From: UBA4923 sp964606165
GTDB lineage: Bacteria > Bacillota > Clostridia > Saccharofermentanales > DTU023
DNA: 46,573 nucleotides
Direction of reading: 5' to 3'
NCBI GenBank assembly: GCA_964606165.1
Contig: CAZSFQ010000013.1
Coordinates: forward strand, 1-46,573
Part shown: one piece after another, positions 33,728-42,329 of the stretch
Numbering within the stretch: the stretch's first letter is position 1
Layout of the letters: each line of letters opens with the position of its first letter
Notes under the pieces: model-generated
Seen by the model: the letters and a program-made list of their open reading frames with translations, nothing else
Told to the model about the DNA's origin: nothing
The model's database searches: none
Position numbers and translations under genes: made by a program

Positions 33728-35017
33728 TCAGTCAAGCACCGGTTCTTCCAGGACCTGACCTCCGCGATACCGGGCCACAATGTTCCGGTCATCACCTGTA
33801 AAAACGAACTTCTGCAAGCGTTCAAAAACGCTGAGCGGCCGGTATTTCCTCATCCTGCTGTCGTCGACAACCAGGGCATCAAAGGAGTACCCGGGCAGGA
33901 ATGCGCCTGTTTGGCCGAAGAAAGACCCGCCGCCCGCTGTTGCCATATGGAAGGCTTCGGCAAAAGTCAGGGTCCTGTGGGCATGGTCGGACTGAGCCCA
34001 CAAAAGACGTGACATCTTCATGGCGGACTCAACAGCGTAGCCCATGAAGAGGCGGTTGCCACCACCGATATCGGAACCCAGGCCGACGCGAAGTCCGGAA
34101 TCGATCATCTTGCCTGCCGGCATGATCCCGGAAGCAAGATTACCATTGGAGTCAGGACAGTGGGCGATCAGGACATCCTTGTCGGCGAACATTTTCATTT
34201 CCGCCTCGGTATTGTGTATGCAGTGCGCCATGATGGTCCTGCCTTGAGGCAGAAGCTTGAAGTCGTCGTAGACGGAAAGGTAGTCCCTTGATTGGGGAAA
34301 CAGCTCCTTGACCCAGGCAATCTCGCCCCGGTTCTCGTTGACATGTGATTGCACGGGCAGGCCGTCTTCCTGTGCCCGCTCCCCGAGCCAGTGCAGAAGC
34401 TCATCCGAGCAGGACGGTGCGAAACGGGGTGTCAGGATGGGCCTTACATCATACGCCGCGTACTCTTGGGACGATTTCAGATAGCGCATGGTCTCACGGA
34501 TTGATTCCTCAGTTGTTTCCGTCAGGGCCTCTACGCTGTTGCGGTCCATATTGACCTTGCCGACATAGGCCGAAAGACCTGCCTTGGCGAACAATTCCAT
34601 CAGTGAAAGAGCGGCGTCGGCATGAAGGCTGGAGTAGATGGCGCAGTGGAGTGTCCCCGCGGACCAGAGATCATGGACCAGGTCACGGAAGACCTTTTGG
34701 CCGTACGCGTGATCCTTAAAATTTGCTTCCTCGGGGAAGGTATAGTCATCCAGCCAGGGGAGCAGCTCCTTGTCATAACCAAGTCCCCTCGTGACGTATT
34801 GAACGGCGTGGAGATGAACATCCGCAAAGCCCGGGATAACCAGCTTCCCTGCGTAATCGGTATAGTCCACATCGGGACCGATCGAGGGACATGTGTCAGA
34901 GACTGCCTCCACCCGCCCTTTCGCGATACTTGCATAGGCATCCTCATGGACAACCACCTCTCCTGGCTTGGGGGTGAAGATAAAATCACCGTGTACGACC
35001 AATCGTTGGTTAGACAT
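33728..35017 (-). CDS. guaD: Guanine deaminase (amidohydrolase family)
   Basis: A zinc amidohydrolase predicted to deaminate guanine to xanthine. The metal motif is PGFADVHLHAVQ (H68, H70), with further ligands in QSHVNENRGEI and MAHCIHN and the aspartate in GLGSDIGGG. The 429-residue length and the layout fit GuaD; an SsnA-type chlorohydrolase is the main alternative. The ATG at 35017 has AGGAGG 7 nt upstream. Longer frames lie in the divergent region and are rejected. Confidence 0.87.
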   Translation of the reverse strand: MSNQRLVVHGDFIFTPKPGEVVVHEDAYASIAKGRVEAVSDTCPSIGPDVDYTDYAGKLVIPGFADVHLHAVQYVTRGLGYDKELLPWLDDYTFPEEANFKDHAYGQKVFRDLVHDLWSAGTLHCAIYSSLHADAALSLMELFAKAGLSAYVGKVNMDRNSVEALTETTEESIRETMRYLKSSQEYAAYDVRPILTPRFAPSCSDELLHWLGERAQEDGLPVQSHVNENRGEIAWVKELFPQSRDYLSVYDDFKLLPQGRTIMAHCIHNTEAEMKMFADKDVLIAHCPDSNGNLASGIMPAGKMIDSGLRVGLGSDIGGGNRLFMGYAVESAMKMSRLLWAQSDHAHRTLTFAEAFHMATAGGGSFFGQTGAFLPGYSFDALVVDDSRMRKYRPLSVFERLQKFVFTGDDRNIVARYRGGQVLEEPVLD

Positions 35018-35148
35018 GATCAAACCTCCTGTCTGTATAGCAAACTTATCACTCATGATCCGCCCCCCCGCATGATTGCGACTGGGCACGGATTCCTTTT
35101 TAACCAGTATACAAGATTTGTCCCCAAGCGGAGTGATAGAATGGCTGC

Positions 35149-35700
35149 ATGACTTTGTGGCAGTTCTTCTTCGCGATTTTCAAGATCAGCAGCATCACTT
35201 TTGGCGGAGGCTACACCATTGTCCCTGTCATCCGTGAGGAATTCGTCTGCAAAAGAGGCTTGCTTGAGGACGAGGAGATGTATGACCTGATCGCCCTTGG
35301 CCAGTCGGCTCCAGGACCGATCGCCGTCAGCACCGCACTTTTAACCGGCTACAAGCTTAAAGGCCGGACCGGCGCCATTCTCGGTGTTATCGCCGCTATT
35401 CTTCCGCCTTTGATCATCATCTCGGTTTTGTTCTACATGTATGAGGCATTCGCCTCAAATTTCTGGGTGGGCGCGGCGCTGCGCGGCATGAGCGGGGCCA
35501 TCTCTGCCGTCATGCTCCACGCGGTCTACCGGATGGCCAAGCCCTGCCTTTGCCGGCACAGGATTTTTTCCGCCGCGCTGATGACCGCCGCCTTTTTGAC
35601 CGGCCTGCTCACCTCCATTCACACGGGACTGATCATCCTGACTCTCGGGATCACTGGTATCCTCGCCTTCACTTTCATCCCGGAGGACAAGATCCCATGA
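35149..35700 (+). CDS. chrA: Chromate transporter family protein, first half
   Basis: A single-domain CHR protein of 183 residues with about five or six helices. The CHR signature is seen as FGGGYTIVPVI near the start and LGQSAPGPIAV about 30 residues later. In Firmicutes two short CHR proteins act as a pair. The substrate may be chromate or another anion. The ATG at 35149 is the first possible start because an in-frame TAG stands four codons upstream. The GGAG lies 15 nt away and is better placed for a three-codon ORF that ends on this start. Confidence 0.9.
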   Translation: MTLWQFFFAIFKISSITFGGGYTIVPVIREEFVCKRGLLEDEEMYDLIALGQSAPGPIAVSTALLTGYKLKGRTGAILGVIAAILPPLIIISVLFYMYEAFASNFWVGAALRGMSGAISAVMLHAVYRMAKPCLCRHRIFSAALMTAAFLTGLLTSIHTGLIILTLGITGILAFTFIPEDKIP

Positions 35701-36260
35701 TTTTCTGGCAGCTCTTCATCGCTTTTCTGGAAGTCGGCGCCCTCGCCTTTGGAGGAGGTTACGCGGCCCTCCCGCTCATTGAAAATGTCGTCGTCAACCA
35801 GTACCGCTGGCTCACTTTAAAAGAGATGACCGACGTCATCGCCCTTTCACAGGTGACACCGGGACCGATCGCCCTGAATGCCGCAACCTTCGTGGGAACC
35901 CGGGTGGCCGGCATCCCCGGCGCCATCGTCGCTTCCACCGCGGCCGTACTGCCACAGACCGTATTTTTACTTTTTTTGGGATGGTTCCTCTTTCATGGCG
36001 GCCGGATCACCTGGATCAACCGCGCCCTCAAGGGACTCCGGCCCGGAGTGACGGGATTAATCGGGGTGGCAGCCATTTCGATGCTGCTTTCCTCCTTGTT
36101 TATCACGAGGTCACCCATCACCATCGATTGGGTTGCCGCTGGCGCCTTCTTTCTTGTTTTTGTCCTTCATTTCAAGAAGATCGACCTTTTCAAACTGATT
36201 ATACTGGGCGCGGGAATTGGCTTGATTGGTGGCCTGGTGGAGCACCTGGCCGGCCTTTAA
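35697..36260 (+). CDS. chrA: Chromate transporter family protein, second half
   Basis: The second CHR-domain protein, 187 residues, with FGGGYAALPLIE and LSQVTPGPIALNAATFVG, the same motifs as its partner. Its ATG overlaps the stop of the first half by 4 bp, and GGAGG lies 10 nt upstream, so the two are made together and probably form one transporter. A longer frame from 35550 is inside the first gene and is rejected. Confidence 0.9.
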   Translation: MIFWQLFIAFLEVGALAFGGGYAALPLIENVVVNQYRWLTLKEMTDVIALSQVTPGPIALNAATFVGTRVAGIPGAIVASTAAVLPQTVFLLFLGWFLFHGGRITWINRALKGLRPGVTGLIGVAAISMLLSSLFITRSPITIDWVAAGAFFLVFVLHFKKIDLFKLIILGAGIGLIGGLVEHLAGL

Positions 36261-36359
36261 GAACCCGGTTTTCAACGGTCCGGCCTCATTCCTTGGGCTC
36301 TTGGCTCAACTGCGAAAAACCTACAAAGCAGCCGGCTCTTCCTCCCACAAGTTGATGAC

Positions 36360-37556
36360 CTATGCGCGCTGCTTTAAAAAAGAGATTTCGGACAATTTGG
36401 CTTTCGCGTATCCGGCCGCTGATGCAAGAAGTACAAGCAGACAGGCATACACGACAAAATCTTGCAATTCCTTTCGGCCTCCAGTAACAGCCCTCAAATA
36501 ATGAGTCAGGGGGATAAGGTTCGACAGCCAGCGGATTTCCCGAATCCACTGGCCCGCATCAAACAGGATGGGAGACAGGAGCAGGCACAGGATCAGGAAA
36601 AAAGGGAGAACAGCCAACAGATAATCGCGGTTGGGTATGATAATGGTCAAGATAAAGGAGAGGCAGGCCAGGCTGAGAATATAAACGGTGAGTAAAAAGA
36701 CCTCACCCAAAAGACCTGCCCCTTCCGCCGGAAATATCAGCTTTTCGACCGCTACAGCGAGCCCCCCGCCTGCAGCCATGAGCAGGCCCGCCGCCGTCAA
36801 AGAGCCAGCCAATCGCTTGGTCGCCGGTTCAAAGGGTTTGATGCGTTGGAAAAAACCAGTCATGGTGTCTTCCAGATGCTGAACTGCCCATAAATAGGCG
36901 AAAACAAAGAGCAGGAGTGCCATCAAGCCCCTCGTAATTCCGGACGCGCCAATCCCCGAAGCCCTCGTACGGTCAAAGATCCCGCCGCCGTCCGACTGCC
37001 TTTCCAGGCGGAGCTTGACAAAACCGGCATCGTCAGCCTCCTCCCATTGGAGGAGAAAGGCTCCGGCCTCAGCCTGGGTCAACAGATCACGGCTTTTAAG
37101 AAAATCCATGGCCAGGTGGGGCGCGCATACCTCGAACAGGGCGGATACTACCGTCCAGCTCGTGAACAGGGTCATGGAGGCTGGGCTCATGACGCGGGTG
37201 ATGATCCCCTTATAGTCTCCTCTGTCTAACCTGGCGTCAAAATTCTGGGCAAACAGATAACCGCACTCCCAGACACGCGCGGCTACCTGTTCGCGCACCT
37301 GATTCTCGCTGTCTGCCCGGATAAATTCGGTCTGTTCATCGGAGCAGGTGAGCAGCCGTCTCCATACCTGCTCACTCTTCCCTGAATCGTCCGGCAGCAA
37401 AATTCCAACCTTAAGCGTGTTTCCAACAGAAGACGCGGGAAACAGGACGCCCATAAAGATACCTAAGAGCGGCATTAAGAAAAGGCAGATCAGGAAAGCC
37501 TTCTGACGAAGGAAACGTTTGAGCTGAAGCCTTACAAGAGCTCGAAAATAACTCAT
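36360..37556 (-). CDS. ABC-2 type transporter permease (second subunit)
   Basis: A 398-residue permease of the ABC-2 membrane family. One N-terminal helix (about 19-41) is followed by a soluble outer domain of about 160 residues, then five or six helices. This layout is that of LnrM/LnrN- and YhgE-like exporters of lipophilic drugs or peptides. The ATG overlaps the stop of the next permease by 4 bp. The substrate is unknown. Confidence 0.82.
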   Translation of the reverse strand: MSYFRALVRLQLKRFLRQKAFLICLFLMPLLGIFMGVLFPASSVGNTLKVGILLPDDSGKSEQVWRRLLTCSDEQTEFIRADSENQVREQVAARVWECGYLFAQNFDARLDRGDYKGIITRVMSPASMTLFTSWTVVSALFEVCAPHLAMDFLKSRDLLTQAEAGAFLLQWEEADDAGFVKLRLERQSDGGGIFDRTRASGIGASGITRGLMALLLFVFAYLWAVQHLEDTMTGFFQRIKPFEPATKRLAGSLTAAGLLMAAGGGLAVAVEKLIFPAEGAGLLGEVFLLTVYILSLACLSFILTIIIPNRDYLLAVLPFFLILCLLLSPILFDAGQWIREIRWLSNLIPLTHYLRAVTGGRKELQDFVVYACLLVLLASAAGYAKAKLSEISFLKQRA

Positions 37557-38764
37557 ACCATCCCCTTCTTTTCCATGCGGTCAGCTCTGAAGGCGCTCCA
37601 GACCGCAAGCATGACGACAGAAATAGTCAATCGAAGAAGTGACTGGGTATTCGCGCTGACACCATACAGGCCGCTCAGACAATCCCTCATCCAGGTGAAG
37701 GGTGAGAAGGGAAGAAGCGTTCTGACGGATGGGGATAAAAGAAGAGGTGGAACAATACCGCCCGAAAAAATGAGAAAGACAGACGCCACCGCTGTATTAA
37801 GAGTGATCGCGTGCACAATGCCTCCGGCATTGCTGCAAAGGAAAGAAATCAGAACCGTCAGCAGCATCGAGAGGATCAGGCCCGCCATGGACTGAAAGAA
37901 AAGAGGAGCTGCCTTGGTTCCGTCAAGCAGACGAAGGCCGAGCAAAGAGGCGATCAAGGGCCCGGTCAGGACGGCAGAGATGCCCAGCACCCTCACCGCG
38001 GCATAGGAAGGTAGCCTGACACCGGCACTTCGAAGTCTGGCTGCCCATCCCTGCTCATTCCGAATGGATAGGTCGCGGTAATAAAGCGGCATGGTCAGAA
38101 AGAAGAAAAATAGAAGCGCGCTCAGCATGTAATGCTGTGAAATGGAAAGAAAGCCCGTACTGTTGACCGTGACCCGGCGAAGCATCTGCTTATAGCCCAG
38201 GAGCCATCGGACATAATGTTCCGCCATACCCCTTGCCAGCTCTTCAGCCCTGGACGGATCTTCAACTTTTTCCCTGATGATCTCTTCCGAGCGGCCGACA
38301 CCCTTACGGAATGCTGCAAACATCCGGATGCTGCTGTCGGCCATCTTGTCAAGAATGACTGTCTCCAGTTGCCGGGAGCTGCGGATAATAAGCCGTGGTG
38401 AAGCACTTTGGGTCGGCTTGTCAAAAAAACCGGCAGGAAGGACAAGCGCTCCCTCAGCAGATCCACTTTCGATCAAACCCTCCATTTGGCTGGGCTGTCC
38501 CTCATGGATAACCAGAAATTCATTCACTTCGGGGTTCCCGTTAAGTGAACGGACAAGATCAGCCAGCCTTGGATCAGCATCTTCCGAGGCAACCGCCAGT
38601 GTAACCCTGGAATAACGCCGGTTTGACAGAAGCATGACGGCTACCGACCCGGCGATCATACTTAATGAAAGCAATACAGCCGTCATGCCAAGCAGAAAAG
38701 GCAGCTTTTTCAGTGATTGCCTGATATGAAAGCACAGACCGGAGATAAAGAAATTCCTATCCAT
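37553..38764 (-). CDS. ABC-2 type transporter permease (first subunit)
   Basis: A 403-residue permease with the same plan as its neighbour: one helix (about 24-46), an outer domain of about 165 residues, then a block of helices with FIFSGGIVPPLLLSP near the end. It overlaps the ATPase gene by 8 bp. Together they predict a heterodimeric channel. Confidence 0.82.
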   Translation of the reverse strand: MDRNFFISGLCFHIRQSLKKLPFLLGMTAVLLSLSMIAGSVAVMLLSNRRYSRVTLAVASEDADPRLADLVRSLNGNPEVNEFLVIHEGQPSQMEGLIESGSAEGALVLPAGFFDKPTQSASPRLIIRSSRQLETVILDKMADSSIRMFAAFRKGVGRSEEIIREKVEDPSRAEELARGMAEHYVRWLLGYKQMLRRVTVNSTGFLSISQHYMLSALLFFFFLTMPLYYRDLSIRNEQGWAARLRSAGVRLPSYAAVRVLGISAVLTGPLIASLLGLRLLDGTKAAPLFFQSMAGLILSMLLTVLISFLCSNAGGIVHAITLNTAVASVFLIFSGGIVPPLLLSPSVRTLLPFSPFTWMRDCLSGLYGVSANTQSLLRLTISVVMLAVWSAFRADRMEKKGMV

Positions 38765-39470
38765 CCGTCATACTTTCCAGCGGATTAAGCAAGGCATCCA
38801 GCGTCTCGCCGTCTGTTGGGAAATCCTCTGTTCTGACGCATAAAACCGCCTTCCCTTCACGCAGAACAAGAATCCGGTCGCAGAAAGCACGGACATCATC
38901 AAGCCTGTGACTGCTGTAAAGAACCGCGCCGCCCTGGTCACGAAAATCGGCAAGTCTTTCAAGCACGGCAAACCGGTAAGCCCGGTCAAGAGCGGGCAGA
39001 GCTTCGTCAATGAGCAAATAGCGGGGATGATGAAGAAAGGCCAGGGCGATGCTGAGCCGTTTTTGCATTCCGCCTGACAGGGTACCGACTTTTTCCCCGG
39101 CCAGCAAATCCAAACCCAGCTGGCCGGCGATCGAATCTGCCGCGAAGACAGGCTCGTTGATCCTGTGGATGCTCTGCCAGAATTTTAAAGTTTCCTTTAC
39201 AGTCAGGTCTGACAGAAGCCAGTCATTTTGCGGGATGTAACCGATATGTTCCCGGACATATGACCGGTCGCCCAAAACAGAACGGTCATCCTCATGGATC
39301 TCACCGGCGTCAGGACGGACAAGCTGGGCGATGATTGAAAGAAATGTTGATTTGCCGGACCCGTTATGCCCAACAATACCTACCGCCTCACCTGTCCGAA
39401 GTGACAGGGAGATGTCTTCCAGCACGGCCTTCTTGCCATAGCTCTTCTTGATCCCTCTTATGATCAGCAT
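38757..39470 (-). CDS. ABC transporter ATP-binding protein of the ABC-2 exporter
   Basis: The ATPase of the exporter, 237 residues. It has Walker A GHNGSGKST, a signature LSGGM in place of LSGGQ, Walker B YLLIDEALPALD (E present) and SSHRLDD as the switch. At this length it lacks the C-terminal extension of many drug-exporter ATPases. The start is ATG at 39470, one base after the stop of the YwaF-like gene, with AAGG 6 nt upstream. The longer frame to 39542 is inside that gene. Confidence 0.88.
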   Translation of the reverse strand: MLIIRGIKKSYGKKAVLEDISLSLRTGEAVGIVGHNGSGKSTFLSIIAQLVRPDAGEIHEDDRSVLGDRSYVREHIGYIPQNDWLLSDLTVKETLKFWQSIHRINEPVFAADSIAGQLGLDLLAGEKVGTLSGGMQKRLSIALAFLHHPRYLLIDEALPALDRAYRFAVLERLADFRDQGGAVLYSSHRLDDVRAFCDRILVLREGKAVLCVRTEDFPTDGETLDALLNPLESMTDG

Positions 39471-39471
39471 C

Positions 39472-40203
39472 TCAAGCCTTTTCACAGGCCCCGCCAGCTT
39501 TTTTCTTTCGTTCAGCAACTTTGAGAAAGAGGCGGTGGACAAGATACATCAGATCCAGGCAAAGCCAGTAGAGGGCAATGAGTACAGCCAGATACCAGAC
39601 GGGCCCCAGGGCATCGTACATAGTTTCCAGGACCGTGCCGGGATTGCCCCCCATCAGGTAGAGCGCATTGGCTCCAAAAACCGAATTGACAAAATACAGG
39701 GGCGGGAATACGACCAGGGGGAGCGCGTGAAGATACAGGACCGTTCTCCATGGAATACGGAACCGGTGGATAAGCTGCAGATGCAAGGCTCCCATCACCA
39801 GCAGAAGGTGACTGGCGATGAAAAAGACAGCCCGGGCAGTCGCAGGCGGCCGGTGAACAGTTCCGGGAAAGAGGACAACGGCCAGGGCAGTCGGGATGCC
39901 GGCAATGAAATTGAAAGCGAAAAGCCCCCGGTTTGGCCTGACAAGGCAAAGAGCCAGCAAAAACATATTGATGTGGCAAATCTGCACCGAAAGCAGCTGG
40001 GCGATGTGAAAGGTTCCGAGCGCAATATCCAAGCTGTAGCGCGCGAAACGGACGGCGAGAATGAGGACAGCATAGCTTATGCCGATTGCCTTTTGAAAAT
40101 CAGGCTTCTTAAGGGCGAAAAAGGTGAGAAGAAGCCCGGAGAAAACCGGGATAAGAAAGGCCGCCGCATGAACAGTGCCGTATGGCGTGAATTCCTGGAA
40201 CAT
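39472..40203 (-). CDS. YwaF/TIGR02206 family integral membrane protein
   Basis: A 243-residue membrane protein with about seven helices. The motif LMGGNPGTVLETMYDALGP before the last helices and the C-terminal VLIALYWLCLDLMYLVHRLF pattern resemble the TIGR02206 (TP0381/YwaF) family. No function is established for the family. It is the first gene of the ABC-2 exporter run and is joined to the ATPase gene by a one-base gap, so it may help export or immunity; this is inference. Confidence 0.72.
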   Translation of the reverse strand: MFQEFTPYGTVHAAAFLIPVFSGLLLTFFALKKPDFQKAIGISYAVLILAVRFARYSLDIALGTFHIAQLLSVQICHINMFLLALCLVRPNRGLFAFNFIAGIPTALAVVLFPGTVHRPPATARAVFFIASHLLLVMGALHLQLIHRFRIPWRTVLYLHALPLVVFPPLYFVNSVFGANALYLMGGNPGTVLETMYDALGPVWYLAVLIALYWLCLDLMYLVHRLFLKVAERKKKAGGACEKA

Positions 40204-40300
40204 GGCTGGGGCCCCCGTTCATCTCCCCGAGAGTACCTGGCCGGTCAGATTGCCGGCGGGGATGATCTGGATATTTTGGAAAGCAACACTGTCCGCCAAC

Positions 40301-40329
40301 ATTATGAAACAGTTTTATGAAGGAAACAA
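40301..40329 (-). promoter_or_regulatory. Possible promoter of the YwaF/ABC-2 run
   Basis: TTGTTT (40329-40324), a 17-bp spacer and CATAAT (40306-40301) on the minus strand, about 100 bp before the YwaF-like ATG. The -35 match is weak. Confidence 0.35.
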
Positions 40330-40516
40330 CAGGAAAAGGACAATATTCTCAGACAAAAGATCCGATGATTGCCATCCCTCCCGGGGCATCTATCATCAAT
40401 ACAGACTTCTTCTGCGGCTGAACGGGCAGGCAGGCTGTCACCCGGACCGCAACCAGTGTTGGGATGCACAGATCATTGACCAGAAAGTCCATATCATAGT
40501 AACAGTTGGAGAACCG

Positions 40517-40544
40517 TTTCTCCAGCCGGTCAGCATGCTATGAT
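40517..40544 (+). promoter_or_regulatory. Extended -10 promoter of the M20 hydrolase gene
   Basis: TGC followed by TATGAT (40536-40544) is an extended -10. A weak -35 TTTCTC lies at 40517-40522 with a 16-bp spacer. The -35 sits in the right arm of a perfect 7-bp hairpin (TGGAGAA / TTCTCCA, 40507-40524), which could be an operator. Confidence 0.5.
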
Positions 40545-40589
40545 CAATGAGGTGTACAGGAGATATTTAATTTTCAGAGGATCCCAGGC

Positions 40590-41771
40590 ATGCCGCATAA
40601 TCAACAGGAAGAAGCCGCCATCGATCTCTGCCGTCGGCTAATTGAGACACCCAGCGAATCGGGAAATGAAAAGCAGGCCATCGACCTGCTGCTCAACTAT
40701 TATTCCCAAAGCGGTTTCACCCACCTTTATGTCGATCCATACGGAAGCCTGGTCGCAAGCTTTAGGGGAAAACGGCAGGGCCCTGTTTTGTTGTTGGACG
40801 GTCACATCGATACCGTTCCCGTACCCGACCCCGGCGCCTGGATCCAGCCGCCTTATGGCGGACTGGTTGTCGGGGATCGCATCTATGGCCGGGGAAGCTC
40901 CGATATGAAAGGCGCTGTCGCTGCCATGGCGGTTGCGGCCACACAATTTCTCAAGGCATCACAGGGAGATTTCGCCGGCACCCTGGTCCTGGCAGGTGTT
41001 GTCCAGGAAGAAATGTTCGAAGGCGTCGCTGCCCGCGCCATATCAGAATACTGCCGGCCGGACCTGGTCATCATCGGTGAGGCGACCGCCCTTAAGCTCA
41101 ACATCGGACAGCGGGGCCGGGCCGAAATCAAGGTTGAGACCTTCGGTATCCCTGCCCATTCCGCCAATCCCGAGAAGGGGAAGAACGCTGTTTACCAGAT
41201 GGCCGGCATCATCCAACAAGTGCAGAAGATCAGACCGCCTTCGCATCCTGTTCTCGGCCCGGGTATCCTGGAGCTTACTGACATCAAGTCTTCCCCCTAC
41301 CCCGGTGCCTCCGTTGTCCCTTCCCATTGCCTTTCAACCTACGACCGGCGCCTGCTGCCGGGCGAAACACTTGAAGACGTGCTCTTGCCTCTCAAAGCTG
41401 TTCTCCATCAATATGGAGAAGAAGGGAACCGGTCACCCAAAGTGACCCTGGCCAGGGGAAAAGAATCATGCTACACGGGCCAGGTAATTGAAGCGGAACG
41501 CTTCTTCCCCGGCTGGCTCTTTGATGAGGGGGAATGGTTTGTCCAGAAGGCTTTGCAGTGCCTGAAACAAGCTGGTTTGGACAGCCGGCTATCCCATTAC
41601 AACTTTTGCACCAATGGCAGCCATTACGCCGGGGAAGCGGGGATTCCCACCCTGGGCTTCGGGCCATCATATGAAGAACTGGCCCACACCATCGATGAAT
41701 ACATCGAGCTGGACCAACTCCTTGGGGCAGTCCGGGGCTACCGGGCTCTCATGGAGGCTTTCCTGACATAA
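40590..41771 (+). CDS. M20 family metallohydrolase, YgeY-like
   Basis: A zinc hydrolase of the M20/ArgE/DapE family, 393 residues. Metal sites are in DGHIDTVP, YGRGSSDMKG, the catalytic EE in VVQEEMFEG and GEAT. The C-terminal pattern NGSHYAGEAGIPTLGFGPSY, then HTIDEYI, matches the YgeY type linked to selenium-dependent purine or carbamoyl metabolism in some bacteria. Here no other genes of that pathway are adjacent, although a guanine deaminase lies about 5.5 kb away. GAGG lies 9 nt before the ATG. Confidence 0.87.
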   Translation: MPHNQQEEAAIDLCRRLIETPSESGNEKQAIDLLLNYYSQSGFTHLYVDPYGSLVASFRGKRQGPVLLLDGHIDTVPVPDPGAWIQPPYGGLVVGDRIYGRGSSDMKGAVAAMAVAATQFLKASQGDFAGTLVLAGVVQEEMFEGVAARAISEYCRPDLVIIGEATALKLNIGQRGRAEIKVETFGIPAHSANPEKGKNAVYQMAGIIQQVQKIRPPSHPVLGPGILELTDIKSSPYPGASVVPSHCLSTYDRRLLPGETLEDVLLPLKAVLHQYGEEGNRSPKVTLARGKESCYTGQVIEAERFFPGWLFDEGEWFVQKALQCLKQAGLDSRLSHYNFCTNGSHYAGEAGIPTLGFGPSYEELAHTIDEYIELDQLLGAVRGYRALMEAFLT

Positions 41772-41827
41772 CTTGCCTGGATTACCTGCATATCAGAAGC
41801 ATTTCTTTTGCAATAGACACCGCACTC

Positions 41828-42271
41828 TCAGCGTGTCAGTTTCTGATGAAGCTCCATTAACTCAGCCACACATTCGGTTCCCGTCATGGTCCTCCAATTA
41901 AACCCATAGGCCTCCATCACGGCTCTGTCGTTTTCCTGGTGCGCTTTTCTCAGTTCGGGAGACATGATCAGATCATCGTATAAGTCGGCAAGTGATGAGT
42001 CGGGGTACAGTTCCCTGGCTTTTAGGATCGCCAGTGCTATATTTTCAATTTTCGCTTTTTGGGTTGTATTGGATTCTGCCAGTGGAAATTGTTATAGACA
42101 ATGTCTTTCGAATACCTGTATCTCATCTCCAGCCTTCCAGCAACTGTCCTCATCCAGGCCATGTGGACACTGGAGAGCAGGACGCCTAAGTCGTAAATCG
42201 TCCCATCGGGGATAATCCTGGCTCCATCAGTGTTGTGTTTGTGTCAAAATACGTCTGCTCTTTTTTGTCAT
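41828..42271 (-). pseudogene. Remnant of a class I / MmeI-like DNA methyltransferase (C-terminal part)
   Basis: The minus strand encodes pieces of the C-terminal part of large N6-adenine DNA methyltransferases of the MmeI/type IIG kind. One frame gives IPDGTIYDLGVLLSSVHMAW, then GRLEMRYRYSKDIVYNNFHW, and stops. After a frameshift near 42065-42085 another frame gives ALAILKARELYPDSSLADLY, SPELRKAHQENDRAVMEAYG and TECVAELMELHQKLTR to a stop at 41828. The bulk of the enzyme, including all catalytic motifs, is missing. A ribosome site (GAGGTGG) and ATG at 42271 open a 14-codon frame joined to the fragment, which looks like a deleted gene. It is a relic of a restriction-modification gene. Confidence 0.78.
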
Positions 42272-42329
42272 TAAGTCACCACCTCTTCGTATCTTGAAAC
42301 CAGCTAACAAAAATCATCGCTTGAGGCCC

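Larger units (their letters stand above)
40204..40589. other. 386-bp divergent intergenic region, no convincing gene
   Basis: Plus-strand frames here (for example 40175-40543) lack ribosome sites, and I recognise no protein in them. Fragments such as MKETTGKGQYSQTKDPMIAI (40317 on) and DAQIIDQKVHIIVTVGEPFL (near 40470-40530) fall in different frames. This could be chance or a decayed gene. The region also holds the predicted promoters for both flanking genes. Confidence 0.5.

Noticed and set aside
39448..40320. Plus-strand 290-codon ORF
   Set aside because: Most of it is antisense to the YwaF-like gene and the ABC ATPase start. The translation is highly charged without recognisable domains, and there is no ribosome site.
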